Assembly: GCA_023409795.1 (NCBI GenBank)
Contig: JAEYQX010000047.1
Location: 1-6,642 of the forward strand
Length of the DNA: 6,642 nucleotides
DNA from: Pseudomonadota bacterium
GTDB taxonomy: Bacteria; Pseudomonadota; Alphaproteobacteria; Caulobacterales; Caulobacteraceae
Reading direction: 5' to 3'
Positions 1 to 6,584 of the stretch are shown here, piece after piece. The translations under genes and the position numbers were made by a program. Each line of letters starts with the position of its first letter. Positions within the stretch are counted from its first letter, which is position 1. The notes beneath the pieces are model-generated. The model made no database searches and was not told the DNA's origin. It was given only the letters and a program-made list of their open reading frames with translations.

Positions 1-2645
1 CCGGTCCTGAGCCGCGCGCGGCCCTGACGGCCCTGCTGCGCGGGCGCCTGGACGCAGACCGGGCCCGCATCGCCCGCCGCCTGGACAGCCAGGTCGACGG
101 GGCCGAGGCGGCGCGGCAGTATTCGGCAGCCGCCGACCGTCTGGTCATCGCCCTGTGGCGGGTGGCGACCGAGGTGGTGCACCCCCATCCCACGGACCGG
201 CTGAGCCTTCTGGCGGTCGGCGGCTATGGCCGGGGCGTCCTGGCACCCTTTTCCGACCTGGACCTGCTGTTCCTGAGGCCCGGTGCCGGGACCACCGCCC
301 GCGCCGGCGCGGTGATCGAGTTCGTCCACTATGTCCTGTGGGACCTGGGGCTGAAGGTGGGCTCGGCTTCGCGCTCGGTCAACGAGACGCTGGAGCTGGC
401 CCAGAAGGACATGACCGTGCGCACCAGCCTGCTGGAGGGCCGGGTCCTGGCCGGGGACGCGGCGCTGGGCCTGGACCTGCTGCGCCGGTTCCGCGAGATG
501 GTGAAGCGGACCGACCCGCGCGCCTTCATCGCCGCCAAGATGGAAGAGCGGGACGTGCGCCTGCAAAAGACCGGGGCCGTCCGCTATCGGGTCGAGCCCA
601 ACGTCAAGGACGGCAAGGGGGGCCTGCGCGACCTGAACACCCTGTTCTGGATCGCCCGCTCCCTGGCCCCCGACAGCGAGCGGGGCCAGGTGGCGCTGAA
701 GGACCTGCTGACCGCGCGCGAGCTGCGCAGCTTCCGCGAGGCCATCGGCTTTTTGTGGAAGGTCCGCATCCACCTGCACCTCCTGGCCGGCCGGGCCGAG
801 GAGCGCCTGACCTTTGACTTCCAGCCCGAGATCGCCCGCAAGATGGGCTGGCGCGGGCGCGGCGACGAACTGGGCGTCGAGCGCTTCATGAAGCGCTATT
901 TCCAGGTGGCGCGCGAGGTGGGGGGCCTGACCCGCGCCGTCTCGGCCCAGCTGGAGGCGCGCCAGCAGAAGAAGTCACAGGGCCTGGCCCGCGACCTGTC
1001 GCGCTGGCTGCCGCGCCGCCGCGTCCGGCTGGCCTTTGACGGCCTGGCCATCGAGCGGGGCCGCCTGACGGTCAAGGGGACCGGCGTCTTTGCCCACGAC
1101 CCGGTCAGGCTGCTGACCCTGTTTGCCGAGGCGGACCGGCTGGACGTGGACCTGCACCCGGACGCCTTTACCGCCGTGGTGCGCAGCCTGCCCCTGGTGA
1201 CCACCAGCGTGCGGCGCGACGCCCGCGCCAGCCAGGTCTTCCTGGACATCCTGGCCCATGGGTCGCGACCCTATCGCGTCCTGTCGATCATGAACGAGAC
1301 GGGGCTTCTGGGCCGCTTCATTCCAGAGTGGGGTCGCATCGTCGGCCAGACCCAGTTCAACATGTATCACGCCTATACGGTGGACGAGCACACGCTCCAG
1401 GCCGTGGGCATCATCAACGACATCGCCAAGGGCAAGCTGGAGGCGGACCACCCGGCGTCCTCGGCCATCATCCACCGCATCACCGACCCCGAGGTCCTGA
1501 TGCTGGCCATGCTGCTGCATGACGTGGGCAAGGGCGGGGACCGGGGCCAGCTGGAGGACGGGGCCTTTGCCGCGCGGCGCGCCTGCGAGCGGCTGGGCCT
1601 GGACCCGCGCCGGATCGAGCTGGTCGTCTGGCTGGTGCGCCACCACCTGCTGATGAGCGACTATGCCCAGAAGCGCGACGTGTCGGACCCCGCCACGGTC
1701 CAGGCCTTTGCCGAGGCGGTGGGGGACCTGGAGCGGCTGCGGATGCTGATGGTTCTGACCGTGGCCGATATCCGCGCCGTGGGGCCGGGGGTGTGGAACG
1801 GCTGGAAGGGCCAGCTGATGCGCGCCCTGTTCGATGCGACCGAGGCCCTGTTCCGCGGCGATTCCGTCAAGCGCGAGAACCCGCTGGCCGACCATCCGGC
1901 CCTGGTCGAGCGAGCGCGGCGCGACGGGGCGGCGGTCGAGGCCCTGGCCGCCGAGCATCCGCTGGACTCCACGGCCAAGGTGGCGGTGGCAGCCGTGGAC
2001 AGGCCCGGCCTGTTTGCCGACCTGGCCGTGACCCTGTCGATGGCCGGGGCCGATGTCGTCGGGGCCCGGCTGGCCACGGCCGAGGACGGCACGGCCCTGG
2101 ACGTGTTCGAGATCCAGGACGGCTCCGGGGCCCCCTATGGCCAGGCCGAGCCGCGCCGGATGGCCATCCTGGTCAAGGCGCTGGAGCGGGCGGCGCGCAA
2201 GGGGGCCAGGACCTCGGCGCTGGAGGCACCGCGCGTCAGTGCCCGCCGCGCCGTCTTCGACGTCCAGCCGGTGGTGCGGATCGACACCGAGGCGGGCGAC
2301 AGCGCCGTGGTGGTCGAGGTGTCGGGGGCTGACCGGCCCGGCCTGCTGGCCGACCTGGCGCGGACCATATCGCGCCATGGCTACGAGACCCGCTCGGCCC
2401 ACGTCGCCAGTTTCGGCGAGCGGGCGGTGGACGGCTTCTACATCACCGACACGGACGGCCGTAAGCCTGCCGACCAGGCGGGGCTGGAGGCGCTGAGGTC
2501 CGACCTGCTCGAGGTTCTGGACTGGAAACCGCAAGGACCGGCCGGGCGCCGCATCACCCCGGTGCGCGCCAGCGTGCGCGATGTGTCGGACCTGTCCGGG
2601 CCGGTCACGCGCAAGCCCGTATCCAGCCCGCCTTCGTCGCGCTAA
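1..2645 (+). CDS. glnD: Bifunctional [protein-PII] uridylyltransferase / uridylyl-removing enzyme, 5' end missing
   Basis: GlnD attaches UMP to PII proteins (GlnB/GlnK) when glutamine is low and removes it when glutamine is high, setting glutamine synthetase activity and nitrogen gene expression in the cytoplasm. The frame is open from base 3, giving 880 visible residues (numbered here from that codon). The E. coli protein has about 890, and alphaproteobacterial forms are often longer, so a modest N-terminal piece lies outside. Domains in order: nucleotidyltransferase with GGYGRG and the acidic pair D85/D87 (SDLDLL); the GlnD signature PNVKDGKGGLRD near residues 199-210; an HD hydrolase domain with H463 (YTVDEHT), H506-D507 (LLHDVGKG) and H547-H548; two C-terminal ACT domains, about 657-735 and 767-845, each with a DRPGL motif, which bind glutamine in this family. 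A polar tail of about 30 residues follows. The GTG at 162 is internal: coding similarity continues upstream of it. Identification is firm; the true start cannot be seen. Confidence 0.97.
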   Translation, partial: GPEPRAALTALLRGRLDADRARIARRLDSQVDGAEAARQYSAAADRLVIALWRVATEVVHPHPTDRLSLLAVGGYGRGVLAPFSDLDLLFLRPGAGTTARAGAVIEFVHYVLWDLGLKVGSASRSVNETLELAQKDMTVRTSLLEGRVLAGDAALGLDLLRRFREMVKRTDPRAFIAAKMEERDVRLQKTGAVRYRVEPNVKDGKGGLRDLNTLFWIARSLAPDSERGQVALKDLLTARELRSFREAIGFLWKVRIHLHLLAGRAEERLTFDFQPEIARKMGWRGRGDELGVERFMKRYFQVAREVGGLTRAVSAQLEARQQKKSQGLARDLSRWLPRRRVRLAFDGLAIERGRLTVKGTGVFAHDPVRLLTLFAEADRLDVDLHPDAFTAVVRSLPLVTTSVRRDARASQVFLDILAHGSRPYRVLSIMNETGLLGRFIPEWGRIVGQTQFNMYHAYTVDEHTLQAVGIINDIAKGKLEADHPASSAIIHRITDPEVLMLAMLLHDVGKGGDRGQLEDGAFAARRACERLGLDPRRIELVVWLVRHHLLMSDYAQKRDVSDPATVQAFAEAVGDLERLRMLMVLTVADIRAVGPGVWNGWKGQLMRALFDATEALFRGDSVKRENPLADHPALVERARRDGAAVEALAAEHPLDSTAKVAVAAVDRPGLFADLAVTLSMAGADVVGARLATAEDGTALDVFEIQDGSGAPYGQAEPRRMAILVKALERAARKGARTSALEAPRVSARRAVFDVQPVVRIDTEAGDSAVVVEVSGADRPGLLADLARTISRHGYETRSAHVASFGERAVDGFYITDTDGRKPADQAGLEALRSDLLEVLDWKPQGPAGRRITPVRASVRDVSDLSGPVTRKPVSSPPSSR

Positions 2646-2658
2646 GTCAGGGCCAAGT

Positions 2659-2665
2659 GAGAAAG
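2659..2665 (+). promoter_or_regulatory. Probable ribosome binding site deciding the murJ start
   Basis: A purine run, GAGAAAG, ends 8 bases before the GTG at 2674. It is only a moderate match to a Shine-Dalgarno sequence. It is nevertheless the best candidate, because the in-frame ATG at 2746 has no purine-rich stretch upstream and the in-frame ATG at 2581 lies inside glnD. Confidence 0.4.
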
Positions 2666-2673
2666 ATCCCCGC

Positions 2674-4380
2674 GTGACCGACAAGCCCTCCCCCTATGAA
2701 CCGGCCGCCCCGGTGCCCGCTGCCAATGCCACGGTCGATCCTGTGATGCCGACCTCTGCCGCCGGTCTGGGCGAGGGGACAGAGCCTGCGCGCAGCGGCG
2801 GAGTGCTGAAGTCCTCGGCCATCTTCAGCGGCATGACCCTGATCAGCCGCCTGGTCGGCTTTGCCCGCGACATTGCCATCACTGCGGCCCTGGGGGCCTC
2901 GGCCGGCCCGGCGGCGGATGCCTATAATACGGCGCTGAACTTCCCCAATCTGTTCCGGCGCATCTTTGCGGAGGGGGCCTTTGCCGCCGCCTTCGTGCCC
3001 GCCTATGCCAAGACCCTGAAGAAGGACGGCGAGGCGGCGGCCGACCAGGTGGCGACCGATGCCCTGGCCGCCGTGGCCGCCGTGACCGTGGTCCTGACCA
3101 TCGTGGCCCAGCTGGCCATGCCCTGGCTGATGACGGTCATCAACATCGGCTTTCTGGACGATCCGGCCCGCTTCAAGCTGGCGGTGATCCTGACCCAGAT
3201 CACCATGCCCTACCTGCCGTGCATGGCCATCGCAGCCCTGCTCAGCGGGGTGCTGAATGCGCGCGGGCGCTTCCTGGTCTCGGGAGCCTATCCGATCCTG
3301 TTGAACCTGATCATGCTGGCCGCCGTCATCCCGGCCAGGGGCGACCAGATCGGGGCGGCCTATGCCGCGTCCTGGTCGGTGCTGGTGGCCGGCTTTGCCC
3401 AGGCGGGCCTGTGCTGGTGGGCCGCGCGCAAGGCAGGGGCCAATATCCGCCTGCGGGTGCCGCGCCTGACCCCGGCGGTCAAGGCCATCATCATTACCGC
3501 CATCCCCGCCGCCATCGGCAACTCGGCGACCCAGATCAACGTCTTCATCTCGGGCAACCTGTCCAGCTTCGTAGCGGGCGGCCGCACCTGGCTGGCGACG
3601 GCGGACCGGCTCTACCAGCTGCCGCTGGGCCTGGTCGGCGTGGCCATCGGCATCGCCCTTCTGCCCAAGCTGTCGGCCGCCGTCGCCTCGGAGGACCGGG
3701 CCCAGCAAAGGGCGTCGATGGACGAGGCCATCATCCTGTCCATGGCCCTGACCTTCCCGGCTGCGGCGGCCCTGATGGCCATCCCCTATCTGCTGATCGA
3801 CGGCCTGTTCATGCGCGGGGCCTTCCTGGAGATCGACGCCATCAACACGGCCAGGGCCCTGCTGCAGTTCGGCTGGGGCGTGCCGGCCTTTGTCCTGATC
3901 CGCATCCTGGCCCCGGCCTTCTTTGCGCGCGGCGACACGCGCAGCCCGATGCGCTTTGCCCTGGTCTCGGTGGCGGTCAATGCCGTTCTGGCCATCGGCC
4001 TGTTCTACCTGGGCATGGGCGTACCGGGGATTGCCGCCGCCGTCAGCGCCTCGGCCTGGGCCAATGCCCTGATGCTGGGCGTCACCCTGTGGCACCGGGA
4101 CCATTACCGGATGGGGCCGCGCACGGCCTCGCGCCTGGTCCGCATCGGCCTGGCCAGCGCAGGCATGGCCGTGGTGGTCGGGGCCGCCTCATGGGGCCGC
4201 GGCCATATCCAGGGCCCGATCGAGGGCCTGATGCAGGCGGTCGCCGGCGGCCACGGGGCCAAGGAGCTGACCATGCTGCTGATCGTCGGCGTCGGCGGCC
4301 TGACCTATGTGGCCCTGGCCTTTGCCACCCGGGCGGTCACCGTGGGCGAGCTGAAGCGGCTGGTGCGGCGCAACCGCTAG
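2674..4380 (+). CDS. murJ: Lipid II flippase MurJ (MviN family)
   Basis: MurJ moves undecaprenyl-linked lipid II across the inner membrane to the periplasmic face for peptidoglycan assembly. From the GTG at 2674 it gives 568 residues, a polytopic membrane protein of the MOP superfamily (14 segments expected). The core begins near residue 43. Positions matching essential E. coli residues can be read off directly: R59 and R65 (SRLVGFARD; E. coli R18, R24), D82 (D39), R95 and E100 (FRRIFAEGAF; R52, E57), and D311-R312 (ADRLYQ; D269, R270). The position of E. coli E273 is Q315 here. About 42 residues rich in Ala and Pro precede the core, an extension absent from E. coli MurJ; starting at the ATG at 2746 would shorten it to about 18. 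The gene begins 28 bases after glnD with no visible terminator, so an operon is likely. Family call firm, start codon moderately sure. Confidence 0.95.
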   Translation: MTDKPSPYEPAAPVPAANATVDPVMPTSAAGLGEGTEPARSGGVLKSSAIFSGMTLISRLVGFARDIAITAALGASAGPAADAYNTALNFPNLFRRIFAEGAFAAAFVPAYAKTLKKDGEAAADQVATDALAAVAAVTVVLTIVAQLAMPWLMTVINIGFLDDPARFKLAVILTQITMPYLPCMAIAALLSGVLNARGRFLVSGAYPILLNLIMLAAVIPARGDQIGAAYAASWSVLVAGFAQAGLCWWAARKAGANIRLRVPRLTPAVKAIIITAIPAAIGNSATQINVFISGNLSSFVAGGRTWLATADRLYQLPLGLVGVAIGIALLPKLSAAVASEDRAQQRASMDEAIILSMALTFPAAAALMAIPYLLIDGLFMRGAFLEIDAINTARALLQFGWGVPAFVLIRILAPAFFARGDTRSPMRFALVSVAVNAVLAIGLFYLGMGVPGIAAAVSASAWANALMLGVTLWHRDHYRMGPRTASRLVRIGLASAGMAVVVGAASWGRGHIQGPIEGLMQAVAGGHGAKELTMLLIVGVGGLTYVALAFATRAVTVGELKRLVRRNR

Positions 4381-5156
4381 GGCCGGTGCGGGCCAAGGAC
4401 CAGCTGGCCGTCCCTGAAGCGGGCCTCGCTGGGCCCCCTGGCAGGCGTTGAAAGGATGAGGGCGAGCGCGTCCTGCGCCCCGTCCTTTCCACCCGCCTGG
4501 CTGGCGACCAGGGCCAAGTGGGTCAGGTGCGCATAGGACGGGCTGGTTATGCGCCCCTGGGCATGCCCGGTCCTCACGTCCAGGGTCAAGGTCTGGGCAA
4601 GAGCTTCTTCGGGCGCGTCCGGGTCGTCCGGAGCAGCCACCTCGACCGCAGGGACCTCGACCAGCTGGCCGCCTATCAGGGTTGCCGCCAGGACCTGGAC
4701 GGTGCTTTTTCGAAAGCCCAGGTCGAGGCGGGTGATCCGGCGATCCCGTCGCCAGGCGCTTACGCGAGCGGTCTCGCCCTCTGGCCGGATTTCCACCACA
4801 GTGACAGGAGCCATGCCCTCGTGGGTGAGGCTGGGGTGCCTGAACAGGCGAAGACAGAGGACGGGGGCGGTCGGCGAGGCGCTGAAATGTGTGCTGGCAC
4901 CATAGAAGGCGAGGGGCACTGTCCTGGCCGGATCGGCAGCACCGGGTCGCGGCATGGTGTGGGGCCAGTAGGAGGCCCCCAGGGCCCACTGATCGGGCAC
5001 ATCAAGCGGCTCATGCCGGCTTTTCCAGTCGCAGGGATCAGGACTGCCGCTGAGGGACAGCTGCACGACCTGGGGCCTGTCAGGCTGAGGCGCGACCGTG
5101 GCGCAGGCGCAAAGGCCGAGGCCAAGACCCAAGGCAAGGACGGGGCGTGCTGACAT
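4377..5156 (-). CDS. Probable lipoprotein of unknown family
   Basis: A 259-residue reading frame on the minus strand that I cannot assign to a named family. From the ATG at 5156 it opens with a short basic start (MSARP), a Leu/Gly/Ala-rich hydrophobic stretch, and then L15-C16-A17-C18, which resembles a lipobox with C18 as the lipidated residue. The Cys at -2 is unusual. A Pro-rich linker follows, as expected for a protein anchored in the envelope. The mature part looks soluble: hydrophilic, no further membrane segment, with beta-like alternation around residues 120-190. Cysteines 42 and 101 could form a periplasmic disulphide. The composition is that of a normal protein, unlike the Arg/Gly/Pro-rich opposite-strand frames. 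It converges on murJ, sharing the CTAG at 4377-4380, and diverges from trpS. A TTG start at 5192 is possible but would put a charged tail before the signal peptide and overlap a likely -35 box. Function unknown. Confidence 0.75.
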   Translation of the reverse strand: MSARPVLALGLGLGLCACATVAPQPDRPQVVQLSLSGSPDPCDWKSRHEPLDVPDQWALGASYWPHTMPRPGAADPARTVPLAFYGASTHFSASPTAPVLCLRLFRHPSLTHEGMAPVTVVEIRPEGETARVSAWRRDRRITRLDLGFRKSTVQVLAATLIGGQLVEVPAVEVAAPDDPDAPEEALAQTLTLDVRTGHAQGRITSPSYAHLTHLALVASQAGGKDGAQDALALILSTPARGPSEARFRDGQLVLGPHRP

Positions 5157-5162
5157 GGCAGT

Positions 5163-5192
5163 AGATTGCTTGCCCTGTGGCCCGGCTGTCAA
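5163..5192 (-). promoter_or_regulatory. Possible sigma-70-type promoter for the lipoprotein gene
   Basis: On the minus strand a perfect TTGACA (5192-5187) is followed after 18 bases by CAATCT (5168-5163), a weak -10. A start about seven bases later would fall at or next to the ATG at 5156, implying a leaderless or nearly leaderless transcript. The -35 match is good and the -10 poor, so this is tentative. Confidence 0.35.
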
Positions 5193-5206
5193 ATCGCCAC
5201 GCCACC

Positions 5207-5233
5207 TTGCCCTTCCTGGCGCTAGGGGATAAT
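5207..5233 (+). promoter_or_regulatory. Possible trpS promoter
   Basis: TTGCCC at 5207-5212 and GATAAT at 5228-5233 are separated by 15 bases, slightly short of the usual 16-18. GATAAT is the best -10-like hexamer in the intergenic region. The predicted transcript would start near 5240 and carry a leader of about 120 bases before trpS. The region also holds a 7-bp direct repeat, CGCTAGG, at 5220-5226 and 5234-5240, on either side of the -10 box. Confidence 0.35.
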
Positions 5234-5243
5234 CGCTAGGAGG

Positions 5244-5291
5244 ATGGCATATCCGGATCTTCCTGTTCTGAACGGTCGATGGCGCGGCTGA
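5244..5291 (+). other. Possible 15-codon leader reading frame upstream of trpS
   Basis: ATG at 5244 to TGA at 5289-5291 encodes MAYPDLPVLNGRWRG, with one Trp codon at position 13. AGGAGG sits directly against the ATG with no spacer, so it is too close to act as a normal ribosome binding site. If transcription starts near 5240 the frame would be almost leaderless. Frames this short occur by chance, so translation is unproven. Confidence 0.15.
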
Positions 5292-5310
5292 AGTTTCACC
5301 GCCTGTCCCT

Positions 5311-5326
5311 GCACGCCCGGGCGTGC
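5311..5326. promoter_or_regulatory. Perfect 16-bp palindrome in the trpS leader
   Basis: GCACGCCCGGGCGTGC reads identically on both strands. As DNA it could be a dimeric repressor site. As RNA it could fold as a six-pair G+C stem with a CCGG loop, 34 bases before the trpS ATG. No U-run follows, so it is not an ordinary intrinsic terminator. Function unknown. Confidence 0.5.
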
Positions 5327-5329
5327 GCC

Positions 5330-5368
5330 ATGACTTCTGCCAAGCTTTCCGAGATTAAACATGACTGA
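5330..5368 (+). other. Possible 12-codon upstream frame overlapping the trpS start
   Basis: ATG at 5330 to TGA at 5366-5368 encodes MTSAKLSEIKHD in another frame. Its stop lies five bases past the first base of the trpS ATG, an arrangement compatible with translational coupling. There is no ribosome binding site other than the G+C-rich palindrome just upstream, so it may be chance. Confidence 0.12.
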
Positions 5369-6398
5369 CCAGATTCCGGCCCAATACACCGGTCCGCGCC
5401 GCATCCTGTCCGGTATCCAGGCCTCGGGTGCCCTGCACCTGGGCAACTACCTGGGGGCCCTGAAACGGTTCGTCGAGATGCAGGACCAGGGCGATCCCTG
5501 CTACCTGTTCGTGGCCGACATGCACGCCATCACCGTCTGGCAGGAGCCGGACAAGCTGACGGCCCAGACGCGCGAGATCGCGGCGGCCTATCTGGCGGCC
5601 GGGCTTGATCCGGAAAAATCGGTCATCTTCCCCCAGTCGGCGGTGCCGGCCCATGCCGAGCTGGCCTGGATCTTCAACTGCGTCGCCCGCCTTGGCTGGA
5701 TGGACCGGATGACCCAGTTCAAGGAAAAATCGGGCAAGCACAAGGAACGCGCCAGCGTCGGCCTCTATACCTATCCGGCCCTGATGGCGGCCGACATCCT
5801 GCTCTACAAGGCCACCGCCGTGCCGGTGGGCGAGGACCAGAAGCAGCACCTGGAGCTGACCCGCGACATCGCCCAGAAGTTCAACAATGACTATGGCGTG
5901 CCGGGCTTCTTCCCCCAGCCCGAGCCCCTGATCCAGGGCCCGGCGACCCGGGTGATGAGCCTGCGCGATGGCTCGGCCAAGATGTCCAAGTCCGACCCGT
6001 CGGACCTGTCGCGCATCAACCTGACCGATGACGCGGACATGATCGCCACCAAGATCAAGAAGGCCAAGTCGGACATGGATGCCCTGCCCGAAACGGTCGA
6101 GGGGCTGGAGGGCCGTCCCGAGGCCAAGAACCTGGTGGCCATCTATGCCGCCCTGGCCGACACCACGCGCGAGGCTGTCCTGGCCGAGTTCGGCGGCCAG
6201 GGCTTCGGTGCCTTCAAGCCGCGCCTGTCGGAACTGGCGGTCGAATCCATGGCCCCGGTCACGGCGGAAATGCGCCGCCTGATGGCCGACCCCGCCGAGA
6301 TCGACAAGGTCCTGGCCCGCGGTGCCGACCAGGCCCGCGAAGTGGCTCAGCCGGTCATCGAAGAGGTCAAGAAGATCGTCGGCTTCTGGCAGGCCTGA
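5361..6398 (+). CDS. trpS: Tryptophanyl-tRNA synthetase
   Basis: This cytoplasmic class I aminoacyl-tRNA synthetase charges tRNA(Trp) with tryptophan using ATP. The 345-residue product matches the usual bacterial length of roughly 330-350, so it appears complete. The Rossmann-fold signature is H26-L27-G28-N29 within GIQASGALHLGNYLGAL; family members commonly read GIQPTG at the start of this motif. The second ATP-binding loop is K207-M208-S209-K210-S211. The tryptophan pocket segment YPALMAADILLY carries D145, which corresponds to the residue that contacts the indole nitrogen in Geobacillus TrpRS, and is followed by the conserved VGEDQKQHLELTRDIA. The ATG at 5361 gives the expected short lead-in to the RRILSGIQ strand; only a weak GAG (5351-5353) precedes it. 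It stands alone downstream of a 204-base divergent region and is followed at once by hairpin repeats, so it is probably a single-gene transcript. Confidence 0.97.
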   Translation: MTDQIPAQYTGPRRILSGIQASGALHLGNYLGALKRFVEMQDQGDPCYLFVADMHAITVWQEPDKLTAQTREIAAAYLAAGLDPEKSVIFPQSAVPAHAELAWIFNCVARLGWMDRMTQFKEKSGKHKERASVGLYTYPALMAADILLYKATAVPVGEDQKQHLELTRDIAQKFNNDYGVPGFFPQPEPLIQGPATRVMSLRDGSAKMSKSDPSDLSRINLTDDADMIATKIKKAKSDMDALPETVEGLEGRPEAKNLVAIYAALADTTREAVLAEFGGQGFGAFKPRLSELAVESMAPVTAEMRRLMADPAEIDKVLARGADQAREVAQPVIEEVKKIVGFWQA

Positions 6399-6401
6399 TC
6401 C

Positions 6402-6432
6402 TTTATCCTCCCCCGCCAGCGGGGAGGATAAA
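6402..6432. repeat. Hairpin with 12-bp perfect stem after trpS (possible transcription end)
   Basis: TTTATCCTCCCC (6402-6413) pairs perfectly with GGGGAGGATAAA (6421-6432) around a 7-base loop, CGCCAGC. It starts 4 bases after the trpS stop. No T-run follows on either strand, so it is not a textbook intrinsic terminator, though the stable stem could still mark the 3' end. Its core resembles the CCTCCCC/GGGGAGG palindromes common between alphaproteobacterial genes (recalled, not searched). A 9-base match to its left arm reappears at 6634-6642. Confidence 0.7.
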
Positions 6433-6438
6433 ATCCGC

Positions 6439-6466
6439 CCGTCACCCTCCGGCTTGACCGGAGGGC
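6439..6466 (+). repeat. Palindromic repeat family B, copy 1
   Basis: A 28-base unit starting CCGTCACCC. Arms 6445-6452 and 6458-6465 form a perfect 8-bp stem (CCCTCCGG with CCGGAGGG) around the loop CTTGA. It matches copy 3, taken on the opposite strand, at 25 of 28 positions. Confidence 0.7.
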
Positions 6467-6503
6467 CCACGGTTAGGCCAAGCGCCCCGCCTGCCCTGTC
6501 CTA

Positions 6504-6531
6504 CCGTCATCCTCCGACCTGATCCGAGGAT
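6504..6531 (+). repeat. Palindromic repeat family B, copy 2
   Basis: A 28-base unit starting CCGTCATCC. The arms 6509-6517 and 6523-6531 pair with one C/C mismatch around the loop CCTGA. It matches copy 3, taken on the opposite strand, at 24 of 28 positions. Confidence 0.65.
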
Positions 6532-6584
6532 CGCGCTATCCGCCTTCTCGAGGCACCAAACCGCCAGCGCGCCCGACCGCCTGG

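Noticed and set aside
162..2645. GTG at 162 as the start of glnD
   Set aside because: The same frame is open back to base 3 and its translation continues in GlnD-like style; starting at 162 would place the catalytic GGYGRG motif only about 20 residues from the N-terminus.
2581..2673. ATG at 2581 as the murJ start
   Set aside because: It lies within the glnD coding region and would add 31 Arg/Pro/Ser-rich residues unlike any MurJ; the GTG at 2674 is preceded by a better purine run.
975..2684. 569-residue open frame on the minus strand across glnD
   Set aside because: Gly/His/Gln/Arg-rich composition typical of the opposite strand of a high-G+C gene, with no recognisable motif; it lies antisense to a clear GlnD.
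2647..4104. 485-residue open frame on the minus strand across murJ
   Set aside because: Low-complexity Gly/Gln/His/Arg-rich product antisense to a clear MurJ; the stop-free run follows from base composition.
4518..5153. 211-residue plus-strand open frame opposite the lipoprotein
   Set aside because: No domain or signal seen; the minus-strand frame has a signal peptide, a lipobox and a more natural composition, and only one of the two is likely to be real.
5157..5192. TTG at 5192 as the lipoprotein start
   Set aside because: It would put 12 polar residues before the signal peptide, and the TTG is part of a TTGACA that fits a -35 element better.
6402..6432. Hairpin after trpS as a classical rho-independent terminator
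   Set aside because: No run of T follows the stem on either strand; it is reported as a hairpin repeat with a possible 3'-end role only.
5355..6470. 371-residue open frame on the minus strand across trpS
   Set aside because: Antisense to a complete TrpS with intact signature motifs; composition is that of a shadow frame.
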